Of a stretch of 64,000 nucleotides of DNA, positions 21,304-30,715 are shown piece after piece. The notes beneath the pieces are model-generated. The model did not search any database and was not told the DNA's origin. It worked only from the letters and a program-made list of their open reading frames with translations. This DNA is from Siphonodentalium dalli (taxonomy: Eukaryota > Mollusca > Scaphopoda > Gadilida > Siphonodentaliidae). Numbering within the stretch: position 1 is the first letter of the stretch; each line of letters begins with the position of its first letter. The stretch covers positions 259,504,077 to 259,568,076 of the forward strand of contig CP136061.1 in assembly GCA_032622095.1 (NCBI GenBank). The letters run 5' to 3'. A program made the position numbers and the translations under genes.

Positions 21304-21740
21304 ATTGATGTTGCATGCCACGCTCCCCGTCTCTGTCTAAATATTTCTCGTGACCTTATTAAGCCGAGATTTACTTCTCGCCAACACTTAAAACATAAAG
21401 CCGATCTCCCCAAAAGGAACATTCCGTTTACATTGGACACTTTTATATTTGCTCGGGGTCTCAATATTATCTCACACAATATATCGCGTGATTTGATTCT
21501 TGCCTTCGATCGTTCCTTCGCCTCGTTACTGCCCCATAAGCTGCTGACATCTGCCGGCATCACGCCCATTTGTTTGACAATACGGAATGAATAGGTCGGA
21601 GCAACAAAGATAGCTTCGCTGACCTGTATACACCCATTAATAAACTCATTAAGGATAGAATGGATTCAAATTCTTGGTTACTCGTACACCACACCCTCTT
21701 CGAACTTTTGGGTTTTAATTTTTTTAACCCTTCCATGACT
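21304..21740 (+). pseudogene. Unrecognised open region, probably a broken coding remnant
   Basis: A plus-strand frame is open for 96 codons from 21304 to a TAG at 21592. It lacks a nearby Met and starts right after a stop next to the tandem array. Codon composition looks protein-like, and the short motif NISRDLI appears twice about 55 residues apart. After the stop, a different frame reads on plausibly from about 21607 to 21740 (a stretch containing DLYTPINKLIKDRM), as after a frameshift. I cannot name the family. The minus-strand ORF across the same bases is probably a shadow. It may be a transposon or gene fragment. Confidence 0.3.
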
Positions 21741-21847
21741 GGAGCTTCCTGATATATATATATTTTTTTTTTTTTGCGAAACCCCAGTGCGAAAAGATCG
21801 TAATCCTTGTTGGTAAAACAAAATCCATATTATGATATTAAAATACA

Positions 21848-22063
21848 GTGCGCAAAACACTCAACACCGGGGAGACCCCACTAATTGAACTTTTGTTAAA
21901 ATTGCCCCCATATTGTTTACAATATGCCGATATAGCACTCGCTATAATGCTCGCCACTCAACAATTCGGTGTTGAGTGGGTCACTGTGAATCACTCTCTC
22001 AAAAAAATTCGCCACGGTGTTTATTGTTTTGCCTATCGCATAGTCTTAACGTGCTGTATATAA
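21848..22063 (+). pseudogene. Unrecognised 71-codon open frame
   Basis: Hydrophobic, protein-like composition (TGETPLIELLLKLPPYCLQY early on), no known domain. It may continue the remnant at 21304-21740 after the inserted CCCTTCCATGACTGGAGC fragment. Equally it could be chance; no splice sites or homologous copy support it. Confidence 0.2.
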
Positions 22064-22124
22064 ACAAATGCTCAGCCCGCGCACAATGTGGTTTGTGGAT
22101 AATATTGCATTCATACTACCATTA

Positions 22125-22653
22125 TCTATACTATAATAAAACTAAATTTCGTTTGTTTGTCCGCTTATATATAGGCGATCAAACGGCTGGACCATCATAG
22201 TTAAAATAAAAATGTATATATAGTGATAATTGGCTCGGTGGGCATGATTATATAGAACCCGTTTACCTCAGATGTCGTAAAAAAGACCAACATAGACCTC
22301 ACACGGAATGCAGTTGACATGTTGAGCATATAAGCGAACAGAGCGATCTTTATCCGTACCATATCAGGAATAGATCAATAGTGAACGCTCTTTATCGTTA
22401 GTCTACACAGAGACCGAAATCAACGCCGCACACAGCCTCGAATAACATAAGCGACCAGAACGCTCTTTATCCATACCATATCAGTAATAGATCAACAGTC
22501 AACCTATATGCATCTATGAAGCAGAAGGGACGACCTCCAATGTGGTGTATACAGAGAAGTTCTTTGAAATTGTGTAAATGTATATATGCCAATTAACACA
22601 CTTCAATTTGTTTCCAATCTTCTTTACCCGAGCAACGCCGGGTATCCCAGCTA
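22125..22653 (+). mobile_element. Helitron-like non-autonomous element
   Basis: 5' end TCTATACTATAATAAAACTA preceded by A. The 3' end has a small hairpin, ACCCGAGCAACGCCGGGT, then ATCCCAGCTA followed by T. Helitrons begin TC, end in a short hairpin plus CTRR and insert between A and T; here the last base of CTRR is lost or changed. The interior repeats (T)GAACGCTCTTTATCGT and CAGAACGCTCTTTATCC with ACCATATCAG-AATAGATCAA. No Rep/helicase coding. The family also appears inverted at 18345-19535. Confidence 0.55.
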
Positions 22654-23027
22654 TACCATATATATATATTACGATAATATTGAGGAAATTCATAATTTGA
22701 TAACTTTTAGTTCTAAATTATAACCTAAAACAAAGGCATTAAGTATAGAGTCGCATTGTCACACATGAGATATGAGATACATATACTATAATTCCAATGT
22801 ACGGCATGTGTATACAAGGCACGCGTATCTCGAGTAAAATATTGCCTTTATACCCATATGCCAGAAAATAGACAATTTATGTCATACTGGAGGGTCATTT
22901 ATAGCTCGAATTACGGAGTTTACATGGCGTATAAAATGTCATCATTCAGACAACCTTATTCATTATGTGTGCACTTTGTGACTTTGGATCTATATGTACG
23001 TATTGTATAATATATAACGGTTTATAG
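22654..23027. other. Non-coding stretch
   Basis: AT-rich, no feature recognised. Confidence 0.45.
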
Positions 23028-23698
23028 AACTACTTCAGGGGTGGCACCAGAAAATCCCCGACAGGGGAGCTGTGCTCCCCGACGGGGGGGTTACACTAAA
23101 TTACACCATATTGCCTGTTGGTATGTAAAATGAGCCCACATAGTCATAAAGTTTAGCAATACATCAGCCATAATTAGCAGATGAGATAACTCGAAGATTA
23201 AAACCCATGAATTGTTGTGTAAATTCCTATATTCTAGGGAGGCCACTTGTCTTCTATGTCAGTTCTAATTTCTAATTTCATTAGTTGCAAGTGCCAGCAT
23301 CGTGTTTCACTGTCGGGGATATAGCTAACGTGTGGCCATACTGTAGGTACTCAATGGTTCTATAGACCAATGTGGCCATTGTGACGAATGCCAGAGTAGC
23401 CAGCAATGATAAAGCACACATGTTTCAATAGATTTTCATTACCACTAAAACGCTGATGGTGTAACAATACAGGGGAATACCCCGGATTTAATGGGAACAT
23501 GTGCCATGAATATTTTGTGTGGGATATATTCTGCTGTATGTTCTCTCTCTGACACTTTCCCACACTGACAGTCTGTACATGATTACTTCATCTTATACAC
23601 ACAACCGACTTACATATAGAAAATCCCCGACAAATCCTCCCAGGCGAGGGGGGCTAGAGCCCCCCGTGCCCACCACTGGCGCCACCCCTGAACTACTT
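23028..23698. mobile_element. hAT-type non-autonomous element with 8-bp TSD
   Basis: AACTACTT is duplicated at 23028-23035 and 23691-23698. The element proper (23036-23690, 655 bp) starts CAGGGGTGGCACCAG and ends CTGGCGCCACCCCTG. CAGGGGTGGC ends with an 8-bp TSD are diagnostic of hAT. Subterminal GAAAATCCCCGACA occurs on both arms. No transposase domain is seen in the interior, whose short ORFs are unsupported. Confidence 0.92.
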
Positions 23699-23731
23699 CA
23701 TACATATATATTTAGGACATAGATATAACAA

Positions 23732-23950
23732 TTTATCATTCGTTGTATGTATAATTCATAACCCGTGCGGTTGCTACACTTTTGTATATAAGTATACAAT
23801 GTATATAGGAGCCGCGAACCAGCTTATATGTTGAGGTTTATCATTCGTTGTATATATAAAAATTATAATTCATAACCCGTGTGGGTGGTACACTTTTGTA
23901 TATAAGTATGCATATGTATATAGGAGCAGCGAAACATCGTATGTTGTGGT
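23732..23950. repeat. Two tandem units of about 105-115 bp
   Basis: Units start TTTATCATTCGTTGTAT at about 23732 and 23837, and share ATAATTCATAACCCGTG, GCTACACTTTTGTATATAAG-type and TATATAGGAGC(C/A)GCGAA blocks. Confidence 0.85.
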
Positions 23951-24210
23951 TTTCTCCCTTGTGGAAACGCCATTGACTGTGCGTGCAATGAAGTTGTCTG
24001 TACCCAGTATGTCTTACTGGTCAGTAAAATCACTCCTTCGCGTAAAACACTCTCTATTTACAAAACAAAAAAAGCTGATTTACCTTGATTATAAACAATA
24101 ATCTCACTAGTGAATTTTGTCAAAAAGTATGCGGCATGGGTAAAATGGCGGCATTAAATCGGATTTCTGGTAAATCAGATGTTTATAGTGGAATGTAATA
24201 AACATAATAA
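23951..24210. other. Non-coding spacer
   Basis: Nothing recognised. Confidence 0.4.
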
Positions 24211-24354
24211 ACACTTGATTGAACTGGTGACGTGAAATAATTCATTCGAGGCAGGGACTATACTAAGGAAAACACTCGAGCGCAATGCCATGTCGTTTTT
24301 GCACAACGTCCCTTCCTCTCTTGAATTATTTCACGTCACCAGTTTAATCAAGTG
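24211..24354. mobile_element. Foldback element
   Basis: ACACTTGATTGAACTGGTGA-CGTGAAATAATTCA at the left is mirrored by TGAATTATTTCACGTCACCA-GTTTAATCAAGTG. Arms about 45 bp with a loop of about 50 bp. Confidence 0.8.
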
Positions 24355-24428
24355 ATTAATCTCTATATACCCCCCCCCCCCCTTTCGATTAAATCTTGGT
24401 ATTCGTTTTTGAATTACAATCCTATACA

Positions 24429-24894
24429 TGTGACCCGCCATATCAAATCCAGTCGGAAGTCGGGATTTTTTTACCCTGTGCCAATGCATTCTCTTATATA
24501 TGCGAGTCGACCATAGGTCGCCTCGCTTATAAGAGAATGCATGCATTGGCCTAACAATTTTTTACAATTTTAATAATTTGTTCTTATATTCTTTAACAAT
24601 TTTATAATTTCACCCATACAGAGCCCCAGACAAACATGAGCAGACGACACTCTTCTGTGTGCTTCTATATATGTGTGGGGCTCCCTGCAGGGTAATGGAT
24701 GTTTTTTTTATTTTATGTCCTAAAAATTGTAAGAAACATTTTTTTTTTTTTTAAATGATAAAAAAAATTGTTAAGCCAATGCATTCTCTTATATATGCAA
24801 GGCGACCTATGGTCGACTCGCATATATAAGAGAATGCATTGGCACAGGGTAAAAAAATCCCGACTTCCGACTGGATTTGATATGGCGGGTCACA
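24429..24894. mobile_element. Twin-hairpin element with GTGACCCGCC ends (C4)
   Basis: Same outer TIR as C3 (TGTGACCCGCCATATCAAAT ... ATTTGATATGGCGGGTCACA). The left hairpin carries a TATA deletion and a duplicated GCAT in its right arm. The centre matches C2 and C3 (GAGCCCCAGACAAACATGAG). A T14 run at about 24740 differs from the A-rich version in C3. Flanks read TA-CA and CA-TA, so a TA target is possible but unproven. Confidence 0.88.
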
Positions 24895-25029
24895 TATATA
24901 TTACCTCGCGTGGCACCCGTTACCAAGATTGAATACTAATCGCTATCTAACTGTGAACCCCGATTTAAAGATGTTTTATATCTAATCCTTGACGCATTGC
25001 CTACATTACATAAGTCCTGAAACGAACCA

Positions 25030-25045
25030 CCCCCCCCCCCCCCCC
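25030..25045. repeat. Poly-C tract (16 C)
   Basis: Uninterrupted C run in otherwise ordinary sequence; 24895-25095 shows no gene. Confidence 0.95.
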
Positions 25046-25095
25046 ACTCCCCTCACAGAGCGTTGTCGTCTGTAAATAGTTTATATTCTATATCG

Positions 25096-25256
25096 CATGT
25101 CCCATGAATAATGGCTGAGAATGTAAATCATTATACCTATATTACCTTACTAAGAAGAACCAGGGGCGCCGGAAGAGGGGGGCAGAGGGGGCATGTCCCA
25201 TGAATAATGGCTGAGAATGTAAATCATTATACCTATATTACCTTACTAAGAAGAAC
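25096..25256. repeat. 65-bp direct duplication around a 31-bp G-rich insert
   Basis: CATGTCCCATGAATAATGGC-TGAG and the following bases through TTACTAAGAAGAAC are present identically at 25096-25160 and 25192-25256. Between them is CAGGGGCGCCGGAAGAGGGG-type sequence. The spacer start resembles hAT-like termini but no second terminus is present. Confidence 0.9.
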
Positions 25257-25703
25257 TTACGTGTACAACATAACGCTCACTTTCAAAGGGACTTATTCGG
25301 CTCACTTCCCGTCTCGCCAGTATTGGGTTACCATGTGCGTGAAAATATATAATACTTAATTAAAAACTCGAAAGAAATTCCTGAGAAACGCGATAGTTTT
25401 ATAGAGGCTTACTGCTTCAATCGCAAGCGCAAACAGAGCACCGTGGTGATAATCTGTCATGAGAGGCTATCATAGCGGGACTCTCAGGCGTGATTAGCAC
25501 TATATACTGTCTAAACCACGTCCAGGACAAATGCGTCGAGTGCCAGTGGCTATAACGTGGTGCCAGTATAAACGTATTGAAGTATCTTAGATGAAAGTGA
25601 AACTTTGTAAACTGTGCGGACAATGCGGTAGATATTTCTACCGGGAATTTTAAGTGTATCCGCGTTGTTGAGGATTGTTGGCCAAGAGGGGTTCGTTGAA
25701 TTT

Positions 25704-25796
25704 GATCGTCATTTCAGTGGCTCTTCCATATGACGAGATTGTTAGATATATTGATGGAGGAGATATTTTACAATGAGGCCACCGACCATTACGGTG
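25704..25796 (-). repeat. Repeat with conserved minus-strand reading frame, copy 1
   Basis: Matches 26803-26898 at DNA level (GTCATTTCAGTGGCTCT, TATTGATGGA) and, on the minus strand, at protein level: both read a variant of PSI.LTIS.Y.RATEMT. Preservation of a frame across divergent copies suggests a coding remnant of a mobile element; family unknown. 25257-25703 and 25797-26036 hold nothing recognised. Confidence 0.45.
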
Positions 25797-26036
25797 TAAA
25801 ACGCTACCACGGGAAATCAATTTAAAAGGTTCGGCCCTGCATGGCAGTGCTGACAAGATCTGATCCTTCTAGCTTGAGAACTGCTCTCCGCCAACATTGT
25901 TAACAAAATATAAAATATATATAACGTACTGTCGACTATAAATAACGAATTTGTCTAATACATTTTACAACACACACAAAAACACCACGCTCTTTAAAAC
26001 CATTTATTCGGGAACAAACTCTTTTAAAATGTTAAC

Positions 26037-26675
26037 ATGCACAATGGTAGCCATGCATACAACCCAGGAATGATACACCCTATCCTCATTATACAAGGCG
26101 ATCCTGGAAGAGCATCAAAACGACTCGCAGTGAAGATGAAGCTGGTGACAAATACATACACACTCGAAGTCAACAGACAGAGATATAACAAAAGTGAGGG
26201 GTATATGCAAACTCTGCAAATTAGAAGATGAAGACAGAGAACATTTCTTGATACGCTGTCCAGAGCTACACAAGACCAGAGACAGTATTACTCCAATGAT
26301 ATCTGAAGAACTGAAAAAAAATAAAAGATCTAGATTTCAACAACATACCTGACAACATGAAAATATCAGCGATACTTGATGCTACAAAAGATGCAGAAAT
26401 TGACCCGAAGCAAATAGCAAATCTACAATTCCATACAAATCGACTGTGCTATGCCTTGCATCTACATATATATAATGCATTACTGATGAAGTCCAAACCG
26501 AAATGATACTCATGACTTACAGCCTCTGGCCATATGCTCCTTTGATTTACTGTAGCTGTAAATACAGATGTTGCTACATTTCCAATGTACATACACAAAT
26601 GGTGATAGGATAATATACTCAATATAGAGGTTGCCCGAACCTGGGCGTACAGATGAAGAGAAGAAGAAGAAGTTA
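26037..26675 (+). pseudogene. LINE ORF2 C-terminal fragment with 3' UTR and (GAA)n tail
   Basis: Frame 1 (26037-26205) reads the domain upstream of the C-terminal zinc motif of a non-LTR reverse transcriptase (KLVTNTYTLEVNRQRYNK). After a frameshift near 26200 comes the C-terminal cysteine motif: ICKLCKLEDEDREHFLIRCP, i.e. C-x2-C ... H-x4-C. A second shift near 26325 leads to a last frame ending LCYALHLHIYNALL... with a stop at 26502-26504. The 3' UTR ends in GATGAAGAGAAGAAGAAG near 26655-26675, a simple tail as in CR1/L2-like elements. The polymerase catalytic part is missing and the frame is broken at least twice, so this is a dead 5'-truncated copy. Confidence 0.8.
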
Positions 26676-26802
26676 GCGGCACCATATCCAGCAGACGTAT
26701 ATCGGATCTCAAGCTATGAAGATCAACTCTTGTTAGCGCTGCCATGCAGGACCTAACACATTTTGAACAGATTCACAGTGTTATAGTGCATAACATTGTA
26801 TG

Positions 26803-26898
26803 GATCGGGTGTCATTTCAGTCGCTCTATCATATGCCGAGATTGTCAGATTTATTGATGGACGAGAGCTTTCACGACGATGCTTGGTCATTACGACAA
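26803..26898 (-). repeat. Repeat with conserved minus-strand reading frame, copy 2
   Basis: Second copy of 25704-25796. It lies just downstream (on the minus strand) of the 220-codon ORF at 27052-27714, so both could belong to one minus-strand element; that link is an inference. Confidence 0.45.
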
Positions 26899-27051
26899 CC
26901 AATTGCAACACTTGTCCAGATACACCAGTCGTTGATCCCCGATTCACGGTAAACCCACAATCACTGGCTTTAATTTTAGTGTTGGTGTTGAATCATTTCC
27001 GGCCAAATGCCGGGCAGGGTGGTCGGCCTTAATTATGCGGACCCCTTCACC

Positions 27052-27714
27052 CTAATTTGTTGTGTCGATGAAAATCGATCTTGTTGCATGGTGGTGCGAA
27101 TGCTGACCAGAGGCAAGGCAATGTGTTGTTTTAGCGGCTGTTTGTTTTCCCTTCTTTTTGGGCGGTGGTTCTAATGGTGATGTTGGCGAAACTCGAGCAA
27201 GAGGACCTTGTGCTGTATGTTTGTTGTATTTGGCTTCGATCTCGGCTTGTATTTCGGCTTGTTTGGTGAATTCCTTACTTATTCTGTTACTTATTATCTC
27301 AGTGCATGTTTGGTCTTCGGAGTCGGAATCGAATGTTGGTTCGTCGGAAGTTGAAGGTGAAGACTCTGGTTCTATAATTATGTACTCCGGAGTCTTCGGT
27401 GTGATGTGGGGGTGTCCGTGGTGGCGGTGGAGAGTCCACCACCACGTCAAGCGGCGCAGGGATCTCGGATACGCATGAGGTGTCGACTGGTTGAAATCAG
27501 CAGCCATTCGCCCTGCGTCCCTCTTCTTGTGTGGCGTCTTCTTTCTTTTACGAGACTTCTTGGCCGATTTGGCTGTCTCCAGTCCCCTCCCGGTAGAGAG
27601 CCCTGGTAAGGGCTGTGCTGGGTCGGCCTGGAAGTCCAAAATCTGCTGGAATCCGCCTTGGTGAGCGTGGTTATCACATCTCTGGGGATTCTCGGTTGTG
27701 TGTTCACCATGCAT
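27052..27714 (-). CDS. Unrecognised 220-aa ORF, possibly mobile-element derived
   Basis: Longest intact ORF of the window, from ATG at 27714 to a stop at 27052. No family recognised. By residue: His/Gln/Pro-rich start (1-45); a Lys/Arg cluster AKKSRKRKKTPHKKRD near 50-65 that could act as a nuclear or nucleic-acid-binding signal; Pro-rich stretch with His near 90-110; acidic Ser/Asp/Glu stretch ESSPSTSDEPTFDSDSED near 116-134; a helical AEIQAEIEAKYNK segment near 153-165; Pro/Lys-rich PPPKKKGKQ near 187-195; His-rich end. No cysteine knuckle. Composition resembles disordered ORF1/gag-like proteins, but that is weak. It could also be a GC-richer chance ORF or an exon. A plus-strand 106-codon ORF overlaps it and is taken as shadow. 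Confidence 0.4.
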   Translation of the reverse strand: MHGEHTTENPQRCDNHAHQGGFQQILDFQADPAQPLPGLSTGRGLETAKSAKKSRKRKKTPHKKRDAGRMAADFNQSTPHAYPRSLRRLTWWWTLHRHHGHPHITPKTPEYIIIEPESSPSTSDEPTFDSDSEDQTCTEIISNRISKEFTKQAEIQAEIEAKYNKHTAQGPLARVSPTSPLEPPPKKKGKQTAAKTTHCLASGQHSHHHATRSIFIDTTN

Positions 27715-27760
27715 GAGAGATGCTGATCCGTACTCTTATATGGTGCTCTCTGTGTTGTGT

Positions 27761-28395
27761 AATCTTAATTACCACAATAAAGTAATGTCAAACATTCTTG
27801 GCAGTCTATCTTCGTGGAATAGAAGAGCAAACTACTTCATGTCAAGTCCTAGATCATGCCATGAATCTGTAATATGGCTAAAGCCCATAGAGATCATATG
27901 CCACCAGTACAAAACCTTGGAACTTTTTGAAGTTTTGACAGAAAAATTACGCGGGGAATATATTTCTTAGTTATTATCTGTTCCTTAATAATGTATTTCA
28001 CTGTATGTGAAGGTCATAACTCGAAATTTCACGATTTAAGTGAATTTGTGAGCGATTTACAATTATGAAATTTTTCCTGGGTAATTAATGCACTGTTTTT
28101 TGCGATATCGGCTCACAATATGTCACGGAAAAGCATGCAATGAAATACATTATTAAGGAACAGATAATAACTAAGACATATATTTCCCACGTTATTGTTT
28201 CGATCTTATAAGGTTCCGTGTCAAAACTTCAAAAAGTTCCCAGGTTTTGTACTGGTGGAATATGATCTCTACATGGACAGAGATTGATGGCATGATCTAT
28301 AGTCAAGTCCGTAGCCTCACATGCACGGCTAGAGAACCCCGATTGTGTTGCTACTCTTTAGAGGGTATAGCTGCAATAACATTGGGCTTCTAATA
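27761..28395. repeat. Dispersed repeat family I, copy 1, split by MITE A3
   Basis: Left part 27761-27849 has AATCTTAATTACCACAATAA and CAAACATTCTTGGCAGTCTA. Right part 28302-28395 has CCGTAGCCTCACATGC and GATTGTGTTGCTACTC. Both align in order to the uninterrupted copy at 28803-28968, with MITE A copy 3 inserted between. Confidence 0.85.
27850..28301. mobile_element. Foldback MITE family A, copy 3, with 9-bp TSD
   Basis: Flanked by GTCAAGTCC at 27841-27849 and 28302-28310. The paralogous uninterrupted sequence has a single GCAAGTCC, confirming insertion. Starts TAGATCATGCCATGAATC and ends GATGGCATGATCTA(TA). At about 452 bp it is shorter than copy 2, with a reduced right arm. A 9-bp TSD plus long TIRs suggests a Mutator-like superfamily. 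The 90-codon ORF crossing the left boundary is not a gene. Confidence 0.93.
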
Positions 28396-28802
28396 TGTCG
28401 ACAAGTATATGAAACACAGATTTATATACTCTACATGTATATCAACATAAAAGACATGCTGGGCGACAAATCAGTTATCATTTCGGCTGTCTTTCTTCAC
28501 GTGCTCTCTTCATCACCACAACATCATGATAAATATAACAACTCAATATTGAAAAAAAGATACAATAATCTCCATAACATCAATATAGTTTACGATATAT
28601 ATATCGACACCTATGCATGTGTATCGCCGAATCACAATAAAGCCCGCGTTTACTATATAGGTTTAATTTGAATGTTATGGGTCGCTTTAAGCGCTCAATA
28701 TATCGCTAATATTATATTTATTACCCAGTTCATCGCCTCGCAGGTAAAGTAATTGACATCCTATACTGATACAGTAGATCGGGTTAATATTGTCACGCAA
28801 TT
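28396..28802. other. Non-coding stretch
   Basis: A 108-codon plus ORF (28345-28671) begins in family I and has Tyr/Ile/Asn-rich AT-driven composition; not supported as a gene. Confidence 0.4.
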
Positions 28803-28968
28803 AATCTCAATTAACACAATAAAGTAATGTCAAACATTCTTGGCAGTCTATCTTCATAGCATAGAGGAGCGAACTGCTTCACAGCAAGTCCATAACCTCA
28901 CAGCTGGAGAAAAGCGATTGGGTTGCTCTCGTTAGAGTGGTATATCCGCAATAAGCTTCGGCTTCCAT
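28803..28968. repeat. Dispersed repeat family I, copy 2 (empty site)
   Basis: Contains CAAACATTCTTGGCAGTCTA, GCTTCACAGCAAGTCCATAA and GGGTTGCTCTCGTTAGAG without the MITE. It serves as the empty-site reference for copy 1, about 1 kb upstream in the same orientation. Confidence 0.88.
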
Positions 28969-29692
28969 TTATCAATTAAGCCACCACATAACGACCACTG
29001 TTACATCCGTTCCATACACCAGCTGGTCGTAGAAGATTACCAAAGGATTTAAATTTTGTTCTTTCACTGTGTGAAACATGATTCCTGCTAAACTCGTTTA
29101 TGTTTTAACTCGCGGTTCGGTGTTTATGTTTCATTCCTCCACAGAGTGCTCTTGTACAAAGACGTTATTTGTTTAATACATTTTCTGTGTCAAGTGTATC
29201 TGTATTTTATTGGAATATAATTTAGCGAGGCCAACAAGAGTACATGGAGATCTATTCAGTATGCGGGTGAGTAAATATATATACTAACCGTAGGTATCGT
29301 TGCTCTATCCTGCTGCTCTTTCCAGTATGAAGTGTCACCCGTATATTGATCTATAATACACACTATACCTGTGATTTAATATACGACATAAAGATTATGT
29401 TTTTTTCTTCTTTTTGTTTAATGTCAACAAATCACTGTGCGAGAATAATTTTTTCTGTCAATAATCCATTTTATGGGAAATAAGTTTCACATGTAAGTCT
29501 TTGCTTTTGTTACGTTGAGAATAGCTCTGTCAAATTTAGAAACAGGAAACTCTTCGCTTGTTATTTAGGTAAATATATTCGTGGTCCTGCTACAATCATG
29601 ATGTCGATAGGTCTTTCTGAGTTACTCGTAACTATATTTATCCATCACCTTTGTCGTCTACTATATAGATAAAGGCTGCAAAATAAACCATG
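28969..29692. other. Non-coding stretch
   Basis: AT-rich; no gene, repeat or hairpin recognised. Confidence 0.45.
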
Positions 29693-29748
29693 GCTTTATT
29701 TTAGCACGTGCTAAATTAGCTTTATTTTAGCACGTGCTAAAATAAAGC
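29693..29748. repeat. 30-bp perfect palindrome with a half-copy
   Basis: 29719-29748 is perfectly self-complementary (GCTTTATTTTAGCAC + complement) with no loop, centred on CACGTG. The same GCTTTATTTTAGCACGTGCT also starts at 29693. CACGTG is an E-box core, but no promoter evidence exists here. Confidence 0.95.
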
Positions 29749-29907
29749 AAGACAGGCTACAGCTATCATAATAAAGTCACACGCTCAGAACTTCAACCGC
29801 AAAACTTGCAATCGATTTGAATTGTTTCCTAAAGAATTCCCCATTAATTTAAACAAATTTAATAGACGTTAACTACTTTTAAACTTTGGCGATGGATAAA
29901 AACAATA

Positions 29908-30042
29908 CCCATAAAGTTTGACGAGATACTAGGTTTATTTCGCTCGTATGATTCAGCAAATGGGGAACCTCGCTAAAGCTCGGCCCCCATTTGCTGAATC
30001 ATACTCGCGAAAATAAACCTTATATCTCGTCAAATTATATGG
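29908..30042. mobile_element. Foldback element with CCTCGC-AAAG-CTCGG loop
   Basis: Arms of about 50 bp: ATGATTCAGCAAATGGGG mirrored by CCCCATTTGCTGAATCAT, with GGTTTATTTCGC / GCGAAAATAAACC further out. The loop is AACCTCGCTAAAGCTCGGCC. A second foldback with different arms at 61253-61402 has nearly the same loop. Confidence 0.85.
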
Positions 30043-30188
30043 ATATTATATATATATGATGTTAAGAATGGAATGTAAGTTATTTCTGTATTCTCTCAAA
30101 TTGTCGATTATTTGGATATTTAAAGATATGTTGCCAACATTTGGGTACGTTTGAATAATTAGTATTGCCACACCCTTGCAGTATTTAA

Positions 30189-30444
30189 AGGGGTGCTGTA
30201 CACTAAATCCGGCCATTTGAGGTACCATCTCCTTTTATACTCAACCGAATGTATGCAACGATTGAATGGATTTCAGCCATGGATTAGTGCAAAATACACT
30301 AATGTGCTCTATGAACGCTGCAAACAACATGGTAAGTCTAATGAAGTGAGTTTATGACTCAAATTCATTCAATTGTTGCATATATTATGTTGTGTATAAA
30401 AGGAGATGGTCCCATACATATCCGTATTTAGTGGCAGTACCCCT
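30189..30444. mobile_element. TTAA-flanked MITE family M, copy 1
   Basis: TTAA at 30185-30188 and 30445-30448. TIR AGGGGTGCTGTACACTAAAT / ATTTAGTGGCAGTACCCCT. Internal TACCATCTCCTTTTATACTC on the left is mirrored by a TATAAAAGGAGATGGT on the right. TTAA targets are used by piggyBac and Kolobok elements; AGG ends lean to Kolobok-like. No transposase. Copy 2 is split across 55176-56581. Confidence 0.88.
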
Positions 30445-30715
30445 TTAATAATGTGAGAGTAAATATCCTCATCAAAATCCGGCGTACGTTCGTGTGCATC
30501 TTGTCCAACGTTAATTATTCGTACACTCGTGTGCCCCCAGGCGACATTGCATCGTACTCGAAGGATGGTTGTTAGGTAACATGAATTCGTGCATCTAATA
30601 TTCTTGGTATGTTTGTTTGCCAGTTATTTGTTAGAAGTTGATGGTCGGTGCATTCAGCGTCACACTGTAGTTGATTGAGCGTACACTGTGGTGTCTTCAG
30701 GTGTCTTGGTCCCAT

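Noticed and set aside
21300-21569. CCHC-type zinc knuckle in the minus ORF (CFKC)
   Set aside because: Only the first two cysteines are present; the His and last Cys are missing, and the plus strand reads better.
26449-26745. 98-codon minus ORF
   Set aside because: Antisense to the LINE fragment and its 3' UTR; the plus-strand reading is the supported one.
27158-27609. Plus-strand ORFs of 106 and 67 codons
   Set aside because: Shadow of the longer, compositionally coherent 220-codon minus ORF.
28345-28671. 108-codon plus ORF
   Set aside because: Begins within dispersed repeat I and is dominated by Ile/Tyr/Asn from AT-rich DNA.
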